A model generated the notes under the pieces. That model made no database searches. It was not told where the DNA came from and saw nothing but the letters and a program-made list of their open reading frames with translations. 39,792 bases of DNA from Modicisalibacter sp049808615 (lineage in GTDB: Bacteria > Pseudomonadota > Gammaproteobacteria > Pseudomonadales > Halomonadaceae), in assembly GCF_049808615.1 (NCBI RefSeq), contig NZ_JBNCAN010000034.1, positions 1-39,792 on the forward strand, read 5' to 3'. Of the stretch, positions 22,328-30,353 are shown in pieces. The translations under genes and the position numbers were made by a program. Position 1 is the stretch's first letter. Every line of letters starts with the position of its first letter.

Positions 22328-23122
22328 TTATAGTTTTACATCGTAAGAGAAGTATTCCTTCATGATCTCGTCATAGGTGCCGTTCTTCTTGAGGGTTGCG
22401 AGTGCTTCGTTGAACATCTGCGCCAGTTCCTTGTCGCGCTTGCGAAAGGCCACTCCCACGCCCTTGCCGAAGTACTTCTCGGGTTCCTTGATGAAATCAC
22501 TGATACGCTTGAATTCGCTATTGTCGGTGTCGATATCGATGGCCGCTTCGGCAATCGGGTAATCCATGAAGGTTAGATCGAGGCGGCTGGTCTGCATGTC
22601 GGCGATAACGTCGCCGGCACTGGCGTAGCGACGAATCTCCAGCACATCGCCATAGAGGTCGGTCACGTAGTTGTCCTGAAGAGTGGCGCGTTGCACGCCG
22701 ACGGTCAGCCCCTTGAGGCTCTCCTTGTCGCCGATATCGATGTCACGGCCCTTTGGGGTGATCCAGGCACTCGGCGTGGTGTAGTAGGGCTCAGAGAACA
22801 GTACCTGCTGGGCACGCTCTTCGGTGATGGCCATCGATGACATGATGGCGTCGTACTTGCGCGCTAGTAGCCCGGGGATAATGCCATCCCAGGCTTGTTC
22901 GACCCAACTGCACTGGATATCGAGTTCTGCACAGACCGCATTACCCAGATCAATCTCGAAGCCGGTCAGTTCGCCATCGGGCGTTCTTTATTCGAAGGGT
23001 TCGTAAGGAACATCGACGGCCAGGCGTACCTCGTCGTAGTCCCGGGCGTAAGTAGTGCCGGATACGAGCGAGACGCCCAGAGCGACAAGCGTGGCAGTGA
23101 GCAGTAACCGAGGAGTTTGCAT
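22328..23122 (-). pseudogene. Basic amino acid ABC transporter substrate-binding protein, interrupted by one in-frame TAA
   Basis: Read from the ATG at 23122 the frame gives a signal peptide (MQTPRLLLTATLVALGVSLV, Ala-rich cleavage region) and a HisJ/ArgT/AotJ-type binding protein of 264 codons. Codon 45 is TAA (22990-22988), where the intact neighbour (23225-23998) has Tyr in YEPMEYRTPDGELTGF. On both sides of the stop the frame is unchanged and the sequence stays well conserved to its natural end (EYFSYDVKL). So one substitution, with no frameshift, inactivates the gene. Reinitiation would give a protein without a signal peptide. The decay looks recent, or it is an assembly error. Confidence 0.85.
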
Positions 23123-23165
23123 GAGACTTCCTATTGAGTAGTTGCTGGGTGGTAGCCGTTAAAGT

Positions 23166-23201
23166 AAAACACCGCAAACCAGGGGCTCGCGGTGTTTTTT
23201 T
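23166..23201. terminator. Terminator between the intact and broken binding-protein genes
   Basis: AAAACACCGC (23166-23175) pairs with GCGGTGTTTT (23189-23198). On the minus strand the stem is followed by TTTTACTTT, ending the hisPQM-binding protein unit; on the plus strand seven Ts follow. Confidence 0.82.
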
Positions 23202-23224
23202 GTCATCGAAAAATTACGGAAGCA

Positions 23225-23998
23225 TCACTTGGCGTTGTCTTCGAAATACTTCTGACGAATCTCGTCGTAGGTGCCGTTATCCTTCAGCGTGGCCAGGGCC
23301 TCGTTGAATTTCTTGGCCAGCTCCTCGTCACGCTTGCGGAAGGCGATGCCGAAGCCGTCACCGAAGTACTCCTTGGGCTCGGTGATCATCTCACCGACTA
23401 CCTTGTACTCGTTGTCTTCGCTGTCCAGCAGCGTGGACTTGCCGACCGGGAAGTCGAGGAAGACGATGTCGAGACGACCGGCTTCCATGTCCAGCACCAT
23501 ATCGTCGGCGGTGGCATAACGGTTGATGTCGGCGACGTCGCCGTACATGTCGCTGGCGTAATTGTCCTGCAGGGTGCCACGCTGCACACCGATGTTCTTG
23601 TCCGTCAACGCCTCTTCGCTTGGATCGCTGATGTCACTATCACCGGGGACGAACCAGGCGGAAGGGGGCGTGAAGTAGGGATCGGAGAACAGCACTTGCT
23701 CACGACGGTCGTCGTTGATGGTCATGGAGGACATGATGGCATCGTACTTGCGCGACATCAGGCCGGGGATGATGCCGTCCCAGCCTTGCACGACCCATTC
23801 GCACTCAATGCCGATCTCGGCACACAGGGCATTGCCCAGGTCGATGTCGAAACCGGTCAATTCGCCGTCCGGCGTACGGTATTCCATGGGTTCGTAGGGC
23901 ACATCGACGCCGAAGCGTACTGTGTCATAGTCGCGAGCCTGAGCGGTGCCGGCCAGCATGGCGGCGCTCAACAGAGTAACGGTCAGCAGTTTTTTCAT
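23225..23998 (-). CDS. Basic amino acid (arginine/ornithine-type) ABC transporter substrate-binding protein
   Basis: 257 aa from the ATG at 23998, which starts a clear Sec signal peptide (MKKLLTVTLLSAAMLAGTAQA). A start at 24061 would bury the signal. It is an SBP_bac_3 family protein: VRFGVDVPYEPMEY, LTGFDIDLGNALCAEIGIECEW, DGIIPGLMSRKYDAIMSSM, GVQRGTLQDNY and GIAFRKRDEEL. These match the lysine/arginine/ornithine-binding branch (HisJ, ArgT, AotJ). It delivers ligand to the HisQ/HisM-like permeases encoded upstream in the same direction, 147 bp away with a short hairpin (24086-24101) in the gap. Next to astE, arginine or ornithine is the likely ligand. Confidence 0.85.
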   Translation of the reverse strand: MKKLLTVTLLSAAMLAGTAQARDYDTVRFGVDVPYEPMEYRTPDGELTGFDIDLGNALCAEIGIECEWVVQGWDGIIPGLMSRKYDAIMSSMTINDDRREQVLFSDPYFTPPSAWFVPGDSDISDPSEEALTDKNIGVQRGTLQDNYASDMYGDVADINRYATADDMVLDMEAGRLDIVFLDFPVGKSTLLDSEDNEYKVVGEMITEPKEYFGDGFGIAFRKRDEELAKKFNEALATLKDNGTYDEIRQKYFEDNAK

Positions 23999-24085
23999 GA
24001 AATCAGTATCCCTTTTGTTTGTTTTACGCACGTAACGCCGAAGATGATTACAAAACCACATTAGCGCAGCGTGCCGCTTGGTGAT

Positions 24086-24101
24086 AGGGGGGCAACCCCC
24101 T
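24086..24101 (-). other. Short intercistronic hairpin between hisM-like and binding-protein genes
   Basis: AGGGGG and CCCCCT form a 6-bp stem around a 4-nt loop. No T-run follows on the minus strand. It may modulate relative expression of permease and binding protein. Confidence 0.35.
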
Positions 24102-24145
24102 GATTGAACCTGTTTTCCAACGCTCGTTTGACGCTTTAACCGAGA

Positions 24146-24874
24146 TCAATTCTGGGGCCGAAGATGAACCAGCATGCGTTTCTCCAGATAGCGGAACAGG
24201 TAAAGAATGGCGAAGGTCAGGCACAGGTAGAGGGCCGCGACGAACAGGAAGGCATCGAACGGAGCATAGAAGCGCGCATATACCAGACGCGCGGCACCGG
24301 TCAAATCCATGATCGTCACCACGCTTGCAATGGCACTGGCATGCAGCATGAAGATGACCTCATTACCATAGGCCGGCAGGGCACGGCGAAAGGCGCTGGG
24401 CAGGATAATGCGGCGCATCATCAGGCTTTTCGACATGCCATAGGCGCGCGCCGCCTCGATCTCGCCTTTGGAAGTTGCCTTGATCGCCCCATGGAAGATC
24501 TCGGTAGTATAGGCCACGGTGTTCAATGTGAAGGCGATCAGCGCCGGATAGAAGGGCTCCTCGAGGATGACCCACAGCCAAGTATCCTGAATGCCCTCGA
24601 TGAAGACCACGCCGTAGTAAATGATATAGAGCTGGATCAGCAGCGGCGTACCGCGAAACACGTAGGTGTAGAAGAAGATCGGCATCTTGATCCACTTGCG
24701 TTTCGAGCCGCGGGCGATGGAAAGGGGCACGGCGATCAGCAGGCCGATGACCAGGGACAGGAACACCAGCTGCACCGTGGTGACCAGGCCCTCGCCGTAG
24801 TAGCCGAGGGTCCGTGCCGTGAAGATGCTGTTGTCGGCCAGCAGTTGAGTGAACCAGGTGCTTAGTTGTTCCAT
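24146..24874 (-). CDS. Basic amino acid ABC transporter permease (HisM/AotM-like)
   Basis: 242 aa from the ATG at 24874, inside the end of the hisQ-like gene (13-nt overlap), with GGGAGGCGG just upstream. A longer reading in this frame up to 25447 runs out of frame through hisQ and is not real. Five hydrophobic segments and the EAA loop (EIEAARAYGMSKSLMMRRIILPSAFRRALP shortened: EIEAARAYGMS) mark an inner-membrane permease of the polar amino acid family, with VFRGTPLLIQLYIIYYG near residues 72-88. It pairs with the HisQ-like subunit. Confidence 0.9.
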   Translation of the reverse strand: MEQLSTWFTQLLADNSIFTARTLGYYGEGLVTTVQLVFLSLVIGLLIAVPLSIARGSKRKWIKMPIFFYTYVFRGTPLLIQLYIIYYGVVFIEGIQDTWLWVILEEPFYPALIAFTLNTVAYTTEIFHGAIKATSKGEIEAARAYGMSKSLMMRRIILPSAFRRALPAYGNEVIFMLHASAIASVVTIMDLTGAARLVYARFYAPFDAFLFVAALYLCLTFAILYLFRYLEKRMLVHLRPQN

Positions 24875-25578
24875 TCGTCCGCCTCCCCGAATCCGACGTT
24901 GTAGCGTTTCTGCAAGCGTGCGAAGGTCCATTCCGAGACGCTGGCAATCAGCAGATAGATGACCGCCACCGGGATCAGGAAGGTGAAGGGCTCGTGAGTT
25001 GCCTTGGACGCCTCGGCAGCGACCCGCACCATGTCCGTCAGCCCGATGATCGACACCAGCGCAGTGGTCTTGAGCAGTACCATCCAGTTGTTGGATAGGC
25101 CGGGCAAAGCGTGACGCATCATCTGAGGGAAGCGAATGCGACGAAACATCAACCTTTCTGACATGCCGTAGGCACGACCGGCCTCGATCTGGCCGTTGTC
25201 CACTGCCATGAAGGCACCCCGGAAGGTCTCGCCCATGTAGGCACCGAAGATCAGCCCGATGGTGATCACGCCGGCGGCGAACTCGTTGACGTTGATGAAG
25301 ATGTCGATACCGAAGCGATCGTAGAGCCAGTCGGTGACCATGTTGATGCCGATCTGGCCGCCGAAGAACAAGAGCAGCATCAGCACCAGATCCGGCACGC
25401 CACGAATGATGGTGGTGTAGAGGGTGCCGATCTTGTGCAGCAGCCAACTGCGTGACATCTTGGCGCTGGCGGTCAGAAGGCCCAGGATGATGGCCACGAA
25501 CAATGAGAGCAGCGCCAGTTCGATGGTGACGAGCGCTCCTTCGAGCAGACGTGGGCCGTAGCCCTGCAGGTCGATCAT
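24862..25578 (-). CDS. Basic amino acid ABC transporter permease (HisQ/AotQ-like)
   Basis: 238 aa. About five membrane segments, an IIRGVPDLVLMLLLFFGGQ segment and the EAA loop QIEAGRAYGMSERLMFRRI identify a HisQ-type permease. The motif RGVPDL is typical of the HisQ branch, distinct from the RGTPLL of HisM. It starts 13 bp after the ATPase gene and overlaps the hisM-like gene by 13 nt, so the three are one operon. Confidence 0.9.
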   Translation of the reverse strand: MIDLQGYGPRLLEGALVTIELALLSLFVAIILGLLTASAKMSRSWLLHKIGTLYTTIIRGVPDLVLMLLLFFGGQIGINMVTDWLYDRFGIDIFINVNEFAAGVITIGLIFGAYMGETFRGAFMAVDNGQIEAGRAYGMSERLMFRRIRFPQMMRHALPGLSNNWMVLLKTTALVSIIGLTDMVRVAAEASKATHEPFTFLIPVAVIYLLIASVSEWTFARLQKRYNVGFGEADEWNN

Positions 25579-25591
25579 GTCTTTCTCCTGC

Positions 25592-26362
25592 TCAGTGCTT
25601 GGGGGCCAGGAACTGCTTCAGACGCTCGGAGCGAGGATTGCCGAGTACCTCCGCCGGCGGTCCGGCTTCCTCGACCATGCCCTGATGCAGGTACATCACC
25701 TGGCTGGAGACATCCTTGGCAAAGGCCATCTCGTGGGTGACCACGATCATGGTGCGTCCTTCCTTGGCCAGATCCCGCATGACCTTGAGCACGTCGCCGA
25801 CCAGTTCCGGGTCCAGCGCCGAGGTGGGCTCGTCGAACAGCATCACCTCCGGGTCCATGGCCAGTGCCCGGGCAATGGCGCCGCGCTGTTGCTGGCCTCC
25901 GGACATTTGGGCCGGGTAGTAATCGGCCCGCTCCAGCAATCCGACGCGATCGAGCAGTGCACGGCCGTGTTCGATGGCTTCCTTGCGCGGCTTCTTGAGC
26001 ACATGCACCGGCGCTTCGATGACGTTTTCCAGCAGGGTCATGTGGGCCCAGAGGTTGAAGTTTTGAAAGACCATGGACAGCTTGGCGCGCATGTTGACGA
26101 CCTGCTGCCAATCCGCGGGTTCTCGGCCATGGCGTGTCTCCTTGAAGCGAATCGTCTCGCCGTGAACGATCAGCTCGCCTTCGTTGGGCTGCTCGAGCAG
26201 GTTCATGCAGCGCAAGAAGGTGCTCTTGCCGGAGCCGGAGGCGCCGATCAGGGTGATGACATCGCCTTGGTGAGCCTGAAGTGACAGGCCCTTGAGGACT
26301 TCGTTGTCGCCGAAGCGCTTCTTGAGATTACGCACTTCAAGGGGCAGGGGGGTATCGACCAT
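25592..26362 (-). CDS. Basic amino acid ABC transporter ATP-binding protein (HisP/AotP-like)
   Basis: 256 aa from the ATG at 26362, with GGAG five bases upstream; a start at 26398 would precede that site. All ABC motifs are present: Walker A GASGSGKST, the Q-loop region VFQNFNLWAHMTLLENV, signature MSGGQQQRGAIARAL, Walker B VMLFDEPTSALD and the switch histidine in VTHEM. The length and the HTRE/KPRKEA region fit HisP. First gene of the transporter operon; a promoter-like sequence with a central palindrome lies 60-90 bp upstream. Confidence 0.93.
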   Translation of the reverse strand: MVDTPLPLEVRNLKKRFGDNEVLKGLSLQAHQGDVITLIGASGSGKSTFLRCMNLLEQPNEGELIVHGETIRFKETRHGREPADWQQVVNMRAKLSMVFQNFNLWAHMTLLENVIEAPVHVLKKPRKEAIEHGRALLDRVGLLERADYYPAQMSGGQQQRGAIARALAMDPEVMLFDEPTSALDPELVGDVLKVMRDLAKEGRTMIVVTHEMAFAKDVSSQVMYLHQGMVEEAGPPAEVLGNPRSERLKQFLAPKH

Positions 26363-26422
26363 AAAGGCTCCGAAGTAACGGGCAGGCTGAGTTTGCAATG
26401 CACTCGAGACGAAAAGTCAGCG

Positions 26423-26451
26423 ATTCTAACAGGCGTTTGACGCCTGGTCAG
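26423..26451 (-). promoter_or_regulatory. Candidate promoter of the hisP-like operon with palindromic operator in the spacer
   Basis: On the minus strand CTGACC (26451-26446) and TAGAAT (26428-26423) are separated by 17 bp. Almost the whole spacer is the inverted repeat CAGGCG-TCAAA-CGCCTG (26446-26430). A protein bound there would block RNA polymerase, so a repressor site is plausible. The sequence is seen; the regulator is unknown. Confidence 0.5.
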
Positions 26452-26577
26452 AGCGTGATGTGCATTCGGAGCGACGCTGCATGTCTTGTCGTGACTGGAA
26501 GGATCATGAGAATAGCCTCTAACTTTTTGTTTTATAGTTGATTGCCGCTCAGGATGGGGCGATTGAAACGGGGCGTA

Positions 26578-27567
26578 TCAGTCATCCGGCGGCGGTGTTT
26601 TTCGGGCCAGCAGAGCGGCCCGGGCACCGATTTCCACCTTGGCATTGGGAAACACCACTGCCAAAGGAGCATCGGAGACAGTAAAGTCGCCTGCGCTCGC
26701 ATCCCGGGCAAGCCGGGTGCCGACAGCAAACTCGCTGAAATTGGGCGTGTCTTCCGGGAAACACAGGGCGAAATCCTCGGATTCACGCATCAGTTCATGA
26801 GCGACACGGAAAAAGACCATATTACCGGGGTTCTTCTCCTGAGGCTCGCCTCCGGCAATCAACGCCTCGAGCAATACGCGCATTGGCCTCAGGGCGGCCA
26901 GGTCATTGTCTCCGAAAGCATGAACTTTACCCAGTTCGAGGGTAAATGCCTGAGCGTGATGATAGTGCTTCGAGTAGTGCGAGAAGGTCCAGCTGTGTTG
27001 ATGTTGATGCAGAGCGGCCTGAAGCCCGGCACCGGCCAGCCAACGCCACTGCTCAGGGTTCGTGACAACGGTGTCGTCGAACGGCTCGACGGCAAAACGC
27101 GGATAGCGGCTATCGCGAATTGCCGTATGCAGATCGTAATGCAGACGCGGCCGCGAATGACGTGCATAGAAATCGTCCACCGCGGCCATTAGTTGCCGGG
27201 CGCGCTGCGGTTCGTCACCTTCATCCGTCAATCCGCGTTGGAATAGCCGGTTGAGGTTGGTAGTGCAAAAGCGTTGACCGAGGCGAATGGCGGGCGGATT
27301 GCCGAGAATGATCAATACCGGCGCCCCGACGCTGACCAGGCCGGCTTCCAGGCGCGCGAGCAGCTCACCCAGCAGTTCGATGGGCGCCGTTTCGTTACCG
27401 TGAATGCCTGCCGAGATGATGCAGGCATGAGCGTCAGGGGCACTCTTGTCCGGTCGTAATTCGAGAACGCCCGGGTCGTGGATCACGAAATGGACGCCGG
27501 CTAAGCGACCCTCGCGACTTTCCGGTTGGCGACCTGCCAGCGTGAGCTCGAGCCAGTCATTGAGCAC
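26578..27567 (-). CDS. astE: Succinylglutamate desuccinylase
   Basis: 329 aa. AstE is the last enzyme of the arginine succinyltransferase (AST) pathway and splits N-succinylglutamate into glutamate and succinate. Zinc ligands and catalytic residue are visible: His56 and Glu59 in GIHGNETAP, His147 in YDLHTAIR, and Glu211 in TLELGKVH. The chosen start is GTG at 27567, giving MLNDWLELTLAGRQPE, which matches the usual AstE N terminus and has a GGCGGAG site 8 nt upstream; a TTG at 27597 is an alternative with no ribosome site. It lies upstream of, and parallel to, the arginine-type ABC transporter. The rest of the ast operon is not in the window. Confidence 0.9.
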   Translation of the reverse strand: MLNDWLELTLAGRQPESREGRLAGVHFVIHDPGVLELRPDKSAPDAHACIISAGIHGNETAPIELLGELLARLEAGLVSVGAPVLIILGNPPAIRLGQRFCTTNLNRLFQRGLTDEGDEPQRARQLMAAVDDFYARHSRPRLHYDLHTAIRDSRYPRFAVEPFDDTVVTNPEQWRWLAGAGLQAALHQHQHSWTFSHYSKHYHHAQAFTLELGKVHAFGDNDLAALRPMRVLLEALIAGGEPQEKNPGNMVFFRVAHELMRESEDFALCFPEDTPNFSEFAVGTRLARDASAGDFTVSDAPLAVVFPNAKVEIGARAALLARKTPPPDD

Positions 27568-27758
27568 GACGGATACTCCGCCTGGATAGGCTTTCAATAT
27601 GAGCCAAGCAATGAATGTTCGAAGACGTGAAGAACGGCTGCATATCCATTTATTGTGATTGCCTGCGAAATAATCGATTGAAACACAATCTCCATCACGA
27701 GACGGTACTGCAAGAGGCTAGGTCGAACCGATGAAAAAAGCCGGTGTGAAGATGAAAT

Positions 27759-28301
27759 TTACTGTCGATAGGGCTCGCATGCTTGGCCTTGTTCGACCTC
27801 GATCAGTTCATTCGTGGCGAAATCAAGGATTCTGGCGCGTTCGACCAGGCGTTGATAGACGTCTTCTTCCAGACTCGGGGTGCGCGATAGGATCCATAGA
27901 TAGTCGCGATTGGGGCCGACAATCAGGGCGTGCTGATAGTTGGCGTCCAGTTCGAGGATGTTGTAACCGCCATAGAAGGGGCCGAAGAAACTGACCTTGA
28001 AGCGTCCCACGTTCTCGTCTTCGATGAAGTAGGCCTTGCCTTCGGCGATGTCCGGTTCGCCTTTTTCGAGATTCACGCCCCGATTGATTACCTTCACGCC
28101 CCCATCATCCCGCCGGCTATATTCCGCCGTCACGCAGTCCAGGCCGCGCTCGAAGGAGTGATCGAGCCGCGCGATTTCATACCAGCGCCCCATATAAGGC
28201 TTGAGATCGAAATTGCGTACGGCCTGAGTCCCTTCAGGAATGCCGGTGCAGCCGGCACTCAAGGTGATGATGGCGAATATCGCCGGGATCGAGGCTCGCA
28301 T
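27759..28301 (-). CDS. blc: Outer-membrane lipocalin lipoprotein (Blc-like)
   Basis: 180 aa from the ATG at 28301, preceded by AAGGAG; the reading extends upstream without a start-site signal. Residues 1-18 are a lipoprotein signal ending in the lipobox LSAGC. The lipocalin motif GRWYEIARLDHSFERGL follows at about residues 38-54, then DCVTAEYSRRDDG, VSFFGPFYGGYNILELD and YLWILSRTP. Blc proteins bind lysophospholipids and help maintain the envelope under stress. Length is typical. The hemerythrin gene is upstream in the same direction but 98 bp away. Confidence 0.92.
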   Translation of the reverse strand: MRASIPAIFAIITLSAGCTGIPEGTQAVRNFDLKPYMGRWYEIARLDHSFERGLDCVTAEYSRRDDGGVKVINRGVNLEKGEPDIAEGKAYFIEDENVGRFKVSFFGPFYGGYNILELDANYQHALIVGPNRDYLWILSRTPSLEEDVYQRLVERARILDFATNELIEVEQGQACEPYRQ

Positions 28302-28399
28302 GAGGGCTCCTTTGACCAACCTTTGAACTAGTAATAATGCAGCCCCCAGCCTCGTGCTAGCGACCCAGGGAAACTGCCTCTCTCGTTTCAATAGCACGA

Positions 28400-28837
28400 C
28401 TATTTGCGCTGGTGGTCCATTTCCTGGCGATAGACACCGGCCAGATCCTGCTTCTGATCGTTGCTGAGTACCTTGCCGGCGGCCTGGAAAACCTCCTGCT
28501 CCTCTTCATCGAGGTGATGGGTCACCAGATGCTGAAGTTTCTGCGCCGAGGCTACCCAGCCCGGAGAGCTGTAGTCGGTAGCCTCCAAGGCTTCGATCAG
28601 CTCGTCGATCTCGTGGTGCTCTGCAACGCTGTGTCGCGCTTTTTCCTGGGTGGCGTCATGTTCCATCATTGGAATATAGAGAGCGCGTTCCTCCGCTGCT
28701 GCATGATGCTGCAGCTCGGCCTTGACCTTTTGGAACAGCTCGTCGCGTCCTTCACTATTCCCCTCGGTCTTGACCAGTAGGTCGAGCAGGGTGCGCTGGG
28801 TGTCATGATCATCGCGAAGTGCTTCGAATAATGTCAT
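28400..28837 (-). CDS. Hemerythrin-like HHE-domain protein
   Basis: 145 aa, all helical. The iron-binding pattern of hemerythrin HHE domains is visible: DDHDTQR near residue 9, HHAAAEERALYIPMM, SVAEHHEIDELIEAL and LVTHHLDEEEQEVF. Such proteins bind a di-iron centre and sense or carry O2, NO or redox signals in the cytoplasm. Two ATGs are close together; the second (28837) has AAAGGA at a better distance (7 nt) than the first (28843). An AT-rich upstream region with TATAGT-like sequence near 28880 may be its promoter. Confidence 0.85.
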   Translation of the reverse strand: MTLFEALRDDHDTQRTLLDLLVKTEGNSEGRDELFQKVKAELQHHAAAEERALYIPMMEHDATQEKARHSVAEHHEIDELIEALEATDYSSPGWVASAQKLQHLVTHHLDEEEQEVFQAAGKVLSNDQKQDLAGVYRQEMDHQRK

Positions 28838-28929
28838 GGTCATTTCCTTTCTATGAGTCGTGCCTGTTGAAACTCATACAAATACTATACAAAAATAAAA
28901 TTTTATCCAATTATGCTGTTCAATCACAG

Positions 28930-30009
28930 TCATACGGACGCTATTGCGTCGACGATTGCTGTACCCAGAGTCTGGGTCGTGCCCTCGCCACAAATATCGG
29001 GAGTCAACGATGCTTTCTGAGCGCTGTCGCCCAGCACGCGCTCAATGGCCTGAATAATTGCCTTGCCGGCATCGTCGTGGCCCAGGTGTTCGAGCATCAT
29101 GGCGCCACACCATATCTGGCCGATGGGATTGGCGAGGTTCTTGCCGGCAATGTCCGGGGCGCTCCCGTGCACCGGCTCGAACAGACTGGGGAAGCGCCCC
29201 TCAGGATTGATGTTGGCCGAGGGGGCGATGCCAATGGTGCCGGTGCAGGCGGGGCCGAGATCGGAAAGGATATCGCCGAACAGGTTGCTGGCGACCACCA
29301 CATCGAACCAGTCGGGATGCAGCACGAAATTGGCAGTGAGAATGTCGATATGAAACTGATCGACGCTGATATCCGGGTAGCGCTTGGCCATCGCTTTTAC
29401 CCGTTCGTCCCAGTAAGGCATGGTGATGGAAATGCCGTTGGATTTGGTCGCCGACGTCAGCGAGCGGCGCGGGCGCTTGGAGGCCAGTTCAAAGGCGTAC
29501 TCGAGCACCCGGTCGATACCCACGCGCGTCATGACGGTGTCTTGAATCACTACCTCGCGCTCCGTGCCCTCGAACATCCTGCCCCCGACACTTGAATATT
29601 CGCCTTCGGTGTTCTCGCGCACCACGTAAAAGTCGATATCGCCCGGTTCACGTCCGGCCAGCGGGCTCTTGATGCCCGGCATCAAGCGACACGGCCGCAG
29701 ATTAATGTATTGATCGAAGGCCCGACGGAATTGCAACAGCGAGCCCCACAGGGAGATATGATCCGGCACCTTTTCCGGCCAGCCGACGGCACCGAAATAG
29801 ATCGCATCGAAGCCGGACAGAGTGTCGAACCAGTCGTTCGGCAACATCCGTCCATGCTCCAGATAGTAGTCGCAGCTGGCGAAGTCGAAGTGCTCGAAGG
29901 TCAGAGAAACGCCGAAACGTTCAGCCGCGGCTTCCAGCACACGCACTCCTTCCGGTATCACTTCGGTGCCAATACCATCACCAGGAATGACCGCGATCCG
30001 ATGGGCCAT
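28930..30009 (-). CDS. dmlA: Tartrate dehydrogenase / D-malate dehydrogenase (decarboxylating), TtuC/DmlA family
   Basis: 359 aa from the ATG at 30009 with GAGGAG before it; the ~361 aa of characterised TtuC/DmlA matches. It is an isocitrate/isopropylmalate dehydrogenase-fold enzyme: IAVIPGDGIGTEVIPEG, GAVGWPEKVPDHISLWG, INLRPCRLMPG, YVVRENTEGEYSSVGGR, SNLFGDILSDLGP and FEPVHGSAPDIAGK. The GWP and HISLWG segments distinguish this branch from LeuB. Enzymes of the group oxidise L-tartrate, D-malate and isopropylmalate-like acids with NAD+ and Mn2+. It stands alone, so the physiological substrate is unclear. Confidence 0.88.
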   Translation of the reverse strand: MAHRIAVIPGDGIGTEVIPEGVRVLEAAAERFGVSLTFEHFDFASCDYYLEHGRMLPNDWFDTLSGFDAIYFGAVGWPEKVPDHISLWGSLLQFRRAFDQYINLRPCRLMPGIKSPLAGREPGDIDFYVVRENTEGEYSSVGGRMFEGTEREVVIQDTVMTRVGIDRVLEYAFELASKRPRRSLTSATKSNGISITMPYWDERVKAMAKRYPDISVDQFHIDILTANFVLHPDWFDVVVASNLFGDILSDLGPACTGTIGIAPSANINPEGRFPSLFEPVHGSAPDIAGKNLANPIGQIWCGAMMLEHLGHDDAGKAIIQAIERVLGDSAQKASLTPDICGEGTTQTLGTAIVDAIASV

Positions 30010-30353
30010 GAAAAACTCCTCGTCAAATTGGTAAGATAGCGTGTCATGGATTGCATCGGGATGGCCCACGCCTATGGGGGAGCCTTGTGCAAAACCATTG
30101 ATTCGTCAGTCTAGCAGCCCCGGCGATCGATGCTTCGTGAGTGCGTACTGGGTTGTCCAGGTCGAGGCATATTCTTGTAATATTTTTGGTTGTCGGTGCC
30201 GCGGAGCGCTGCGCTGGATAGCCTACATCGCCTATGCTGACGGAAGGTAACCGCAATGAAAACGAGGGAATACAAGCACTGGCGGCAAAACGATGACAAC
30301 GTATCATAGACGATGAGCAAGCAGATGGCATCGATGGCCAAGGGAGATGATGG
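30010..30353. other. Divergent intergenic region (344 bp), partly AT-rich
   Basis: The spacer holds the divergent starts of dmlA and the glycosyltransferase gene. An AT-rich 15-bp palindrome ATATT-CTTGT-AATAT lies at 30169-30183, followed by five Ts. A 17-codon ORF (ATG 30256, stop 30307-30309) has a GGAAGG site 8 nt upstream and could be a leader peptide. No other structure was recognised. Confidence 0.4.

Noticed and set aside
22844..22890. Suspected frameshift in the broken binding-protein gene
   Set aside because: Rereading shows CCC GGG CTA CTA GCG in frame. The distance from the start (23122) to the downstream frame is a multiple of three, so the single TAA at codon 45 is the only lesion.
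24146..25447. A 433-codon open frame covering hisM and most of hisQ
   Set aside because: Its first ~190 codons run out of frame through the hisQ-like gene and give an Arg/His-rich nonsense protein. The real permease starts at 24874 with its own ribosome site.
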